A stretch of 64,000 nt of DNA, from positions 1 through 64,000 of the forward strand of contig JACOUL010000047.1 in NCBI GenBank assembly GCA_016177875.1. Direction: 5' to 3'. Positions 61,452 through 64,000 of the stretch are shown piece after piece (the stretch's first letter is position 1; every line of letters starts with the position of its first letter). The DNA is from Burkholderiales bacterium. GTDB lineage: Bacteria > Pseudomonadota > Gammaproteobacteria > Burkholderiales > Burkholderiaceae_D. The notes beneath the pieces were generated by a model that was not told the origin of the DNA, ran no database searches, and saw nothing but the letters and a program-made list of their open reading frames with translations. The translations under genes were made by a program, and so were the position numbers.

Positions 61452-64000
61452 CTATGCAGTAGAGGGAAAAAACCATTTCGGCAGAATCGGCTGGGTCTCG
61501 GCCGGCGGCAATGGTTTCGAGACAAAGAACCCCTGTATCTCGTCACACTGCAGGGATTTCAACAGTTTGACCTGGTCAAATGTCTCGACCCCTTCCGCCA
61601 CCACCCGCATGCCGAGCGCATGCGCCATCGTGATAATGGCATTGAAAAATATGCTTCCCTCTTCCGATTTTTCTAGTCGGGCGGTAAACGTCTGATCGAC
61701 TTTCAGGACATCGAAATCCAACCGCTGCAGTTGCGAAAGCGATGAATATCCGGTTCCGAAATCATCCACTAAAAGCCTAACGCCCAACCGCTGGATTGCA
61801 TCCAGCGTGGCCGAGACTTCGCGGCTGTCCCCCATCATCGACGACTCCGTGAGTTCGATCTCGATCAGGCCGGGATCGATGCGGTGCCATGCCAGCGATT
61901 TCTTCAGAATATCGGCGATATTTGCGTCGCTGAACTGTTGAGGCGAAACGTTGATCGAGACCGGCACCAATTCCTGGCCGGTCCTAGCCCAGGCAGCCAG
62001 TTGGGCGCACACCTTTTCAATTACCAGCGCGCCCAACTCCAGAATAACGCCGGTCTCCTCTGCCATCGGAATAAACTCCTGCGGATTGATCAAGCCCTTG
62101 GCCGGATGCATCCATCGCACCAGCGCCTCCATGCTGGACGTCGTGCCGGTCGATATATCGACGCGCGGCTGATAATAAATGACGAATTGGTCGTGCTGGA
62201 CCGCGTGCCTGAGTTCGGCTTCCTTTTCCATGCGAGCCCGCAAGGCCTCGTAGAATTTCGCGTCATAGAAGCGGTAATTTCTTTTTCCGCTCGTTTTCAC
62301 GGAATACATTGCAATGTCGGCATTCCGCAGCAAGGTATCCGCATCCGCGCCATCGCCTGGAAACACACTGATCCCGATCGAGGTGCCGACCGATTGCAAT
62401 CCCTGAGGAAGGCTAAATGCGGCATGAAAAGCGTGCACCACGCGTTCGGCAACTTGGGAAGCGTCGGACGCATGCCCGATATCCTCGATGATGACGACGA
62501 ACTCGTCCCCTCCGATCCGGACGACATGATCGCGCGGCCGCACCGCAAGCTTCAAGCGGCGGCCGGCATTGCGCAGCAATTCATCTCCGGCTTCGTGTCC
62601 CAGGGAATCGTTGACCGCCTTGAAACCATCCAGATCGATGAACAACAAGGCCAGCATGGCATGCGCGGCGCCGGCGCGCTCGATCGCCTTGGGTAAATAA
62701 GCGTTTGCCCAGTGCCGATTCGGCAGGCCGGTCAGCGCGTCTTCATTACCGCGCCGCTCCAGCTCGGCGACATGCGCTTTGCCGGTGCTGATATCGGACA
62801 CCCTGACCGCAAGATTGTCGCCGGAGCGGGCAATCTTGATATGCAACCATCGTACCGGGAAGACGCCTGCCGCCGGCATTTCCACTTCGTTTTCGTAAGC
62901 GCCGGCAGCCATCGCCGAATGCAGAATCTCGAACCAGCGCAGAGACTGCATACTGTCCGGTAGCGCTGAAATGCGCTTGCCGCTCACCTGTTCGCGCCGC
63001 AGGTTAAACAGCTCAGCCCCACGGCCATTGCAGTCCATCACCTTGAAGTCCGCAATCAACCCGCGGCTGTCACGCACAGGACGGAATATATAGAATCCTT
63101 CGATGCCCTCCTCGGTCGCCATGCGATAAGCTGCCTGTGTCATTTCCAGCTGCCGCCTCCGTGCCGAGAGCCGCATCGAGAACCCCATCGCCACAAAGGC
63201 CCCGGCGAATAGAGCGACGGTCGCAAGCATCGCGTAACGTATGGAAAACGCGCGATAATCGGCATATGGTGCCATCGCCGACTGCCGGTCTTGCCCGACC
63301 AAAGCGACGATAGGGTGAGCATTAAGGATGCGCCATCCGATATACCGGCTGCGACTGTCGGCAAACCGCTGCGGTCCGCCGACCAGCGCGCTTCCGCTCT
63401 TAAAGACGAAATGCGGAGCAGCCGCCAATGCCGTGCTGTTCGGCGTGGAAATTTTTGCGCCGATTCGCCCCGCCAGAAGACTGCCGTCCGCAGCAAACAT
63501 TCCCAAAAAGCCGCCCTGGCCTAACGTCGTCTCGTCGTAATACTCGATGAAGTATTCCGGAACGACGGAGATCATCACCACGCCGGCAAAGCGACCGGCA
63601 GAATCATCCAATCGGCGAGAAAGTTGGATGGATTGATTGGTCGCCTCCCAATCGGTGCGCGAATTACCGAGATACAGAAAGTTGAATCCCAGTTTTTTAT
63701 GCGCCTGAAAAAACGGCTGATCGGAGAGCAGCATCGCCTTCGAAAGCCGCCGTGTCCATGTCAACAGCTTGCCGTCACGGTCAAGGATGGCGACGGTCAA
63801 ATCAGAGGCTGGAGGAAACAAATCGCTTTCCGCTATGCTTTCGAGCCTCAGCTGGCCCCGGGTAAGCATCCATTCATATTTCACGTGATGAAGAATTTGA
63901 TCGAGAGTATCGATCCTGCTTTCAAGGTGACGAGCATAGGTATTGGCCAACACTGCCGTCTCATGCAAGGCACGGTTCTCGATCTCTTGCCTTTTATTGT
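61452..64000 (-). CDS. sensor-PAS-GGDEF-EAL protein, 5' end outside the window
   Basis: At least 849 codons; the frame stays open to 64000, so the start is cut off. Extracytoplasmic sensor part (dCache-like; LESRIDTLDQILHHVKYEWM, then QSIQLSRRLDDSAGRFAGVV), a TM segment (IRYAMLATVALFAGAFVAMG), PAS-like region, GGDEF (FIDLDGFKAVNDSLGHEAGD, VRIGGDEFVVI intact) and EAL (MEALVRWMHP, IEIELTESSMM, VDDFGTGYSSLSQL, VVAEGVET). Both domains have complete motifs, so cyclic di-GMP synthesis and breakdown are both possible. A TTG at 63968 is not taken as start. Confidence 0.92.
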   Translation of the reverse strand, partial: NKRQEIENRALHETAVLANTYARHLESRIDTLDQILHHVKYEWMLTRGQLRLESIAESDLFPPASDLTVAILDRDGKLLTWTRRLSKAMLLSDQPFFQAHKKLGFNFLYLGNSRTDWEATNQSIQLSRRLDDSAGRFAGVVMISVVPEYFIEYYDETTLGQGGFLGMFAADGSLLAGRIGAKISTPNSTALAAAPHFVFKSGSALVGGPQRFADSRSRYIGWRILNAHPIVALVGQDRQSAMAPYADYRAFSIRYAMLATVALFAGAFVAMGFSMRLSARRRQLEMTQAAYRMATEEGIEGFYIFRPVRDSRGLIADFKVMDCNGRGAELFNLRREQVSGKRISALPDSMQSLRWFEILHSAMAAGAYENEVEMPAAGVFPVRWLHIKIARSGDNLAVRVSDISTGKAHVAELERRGNEDALTGLPNRHWANAYLPKAIERAGAAHAMLALLFIDLDGFKAVNDSLGHEAGDELLRNAGRRLKLAVRPRDHVVRIGGDEFVVIIEDIGHASDASQVAERVVHAFHAAFSLPQGLQSVGTSIGISVFPGDGADADTLLRNADIAMYSVKTSGKRNYRFYDAKFYEALRARMEKEAELRHAVQHDQFVIYYQPRVDISTGTTSSMEALVRWMHPAKGLINPQEFIPMAEETGVILELGALVIEKVCAQLAAWARTGQELVPVSINVSPQQFSDANIADILKKSLAWHRIDPGLIEIELTESSMMGDSREVSATLDAIQRLGVRLLVDDFGTGYSSLSQLQRLDFDVLKVDQTFTARLEKSEEGSIFFNAIITMAHALGMRVVAEGVETFDQVKLLKSLQCDEIQGFFVSKPLPPAETQPILPKWFFPSTA

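Overview
This window is chromosomal DNA from a betaproteobacterium, most likely order Burkholderiales and near Oxalobacteraceae. Three things suggest this: the ilvD / divergent LysR / lgt order, a 6S RNA gene between zapA and an EVE-domain gene, and uniformly fairly GC-rich, densely packed genes. The family assignment comes from gene content and protein resemblance only; no search was run. No rRNA, CRISPR array, phage or intact insertion sequence is visible. One tRNA gene, tRNA-Ala(CGC), lies at 25207-25282, followed by an AT-richer, gene-poor stretch.

Layout. 0-18 kb is mostly housekeeping: ilvD, LysR, lgt, a crotonase-fold protein plus a MatB-like malonyl-CoA synthetase, a LytS/LytR-type two-component pair, an exported carotenoid-oxygenase-family protein with a DUF2141 partner, a CPA2 antiporter, metR/metE, a histidine phosphatase, a TauE/SafE permease, an EVE protein, 6S RNA and zapA/zapB-like genes. 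18.3-25.1 kb is a signalling operon: a stand-alone receiver, a receiver-GGDEF-EAL protein and a 1529-residue ATPase/GAF/PAS/histidine-kinase hybrid. 25.2-29.6 kb holds the tRNA, a degenerate stretch, an HTH-GHKL-STAS-like gene with a palindromic operator, a PCu(A)C-like protein that has lost its copper ligands, and arsR-arsC-aqpS.

29.6-56.5 kb is dominated by phosphorus economy: pstS, phoX, ppk1, sixA, ppx, a complete C-P lyase operon (phnGHIJKLM) with a divergent second phnM-like gene and a DUF1045-PhnN fusion, and a six-gene operon (olsB-like, plcP-like, glycosyltransferase, DUF3562-like, MGDG-synthase-like, membrane protein) that looks like a phospholipid-replacement pathway. Candidate PhoB boxes, made of 7-bp half-sites repeated every 11 bp, precede pstS, phoX, both phn transcription units and the lipid operon. 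Together they read as one phosphate-starvation programme: scavenge phosphate, esters and phosphonates, store polyphosphate, and replace phospholipids with ornithine lipid and glycolipids. Embedded in this part are kup with a truncated KdpD/KdpE pair and an XRE/nucleotidyltransferase toxin-antitoxin-like pair.

56.8-61.4 kb is a compact four-gene cluster: a membrane-anchored binding protein, TelA, a lipoprotein fusing a solute-binding domain to a VWA domain, and a small two-TM protein. It is the least explained multi-gene system here. The window ends inside a sensor-GGDEF-EAL gene on the minus strand.

Best candidates for new biology: the Pho-boxed lipid operon, the TelA/SBP-VWA cluster, the self-contained HTH-GHKL-STAS-like switch, the DUF1045-PhnN fusion, and the crotonase-fold protein lacking the second catalytic Glu beside MatB.
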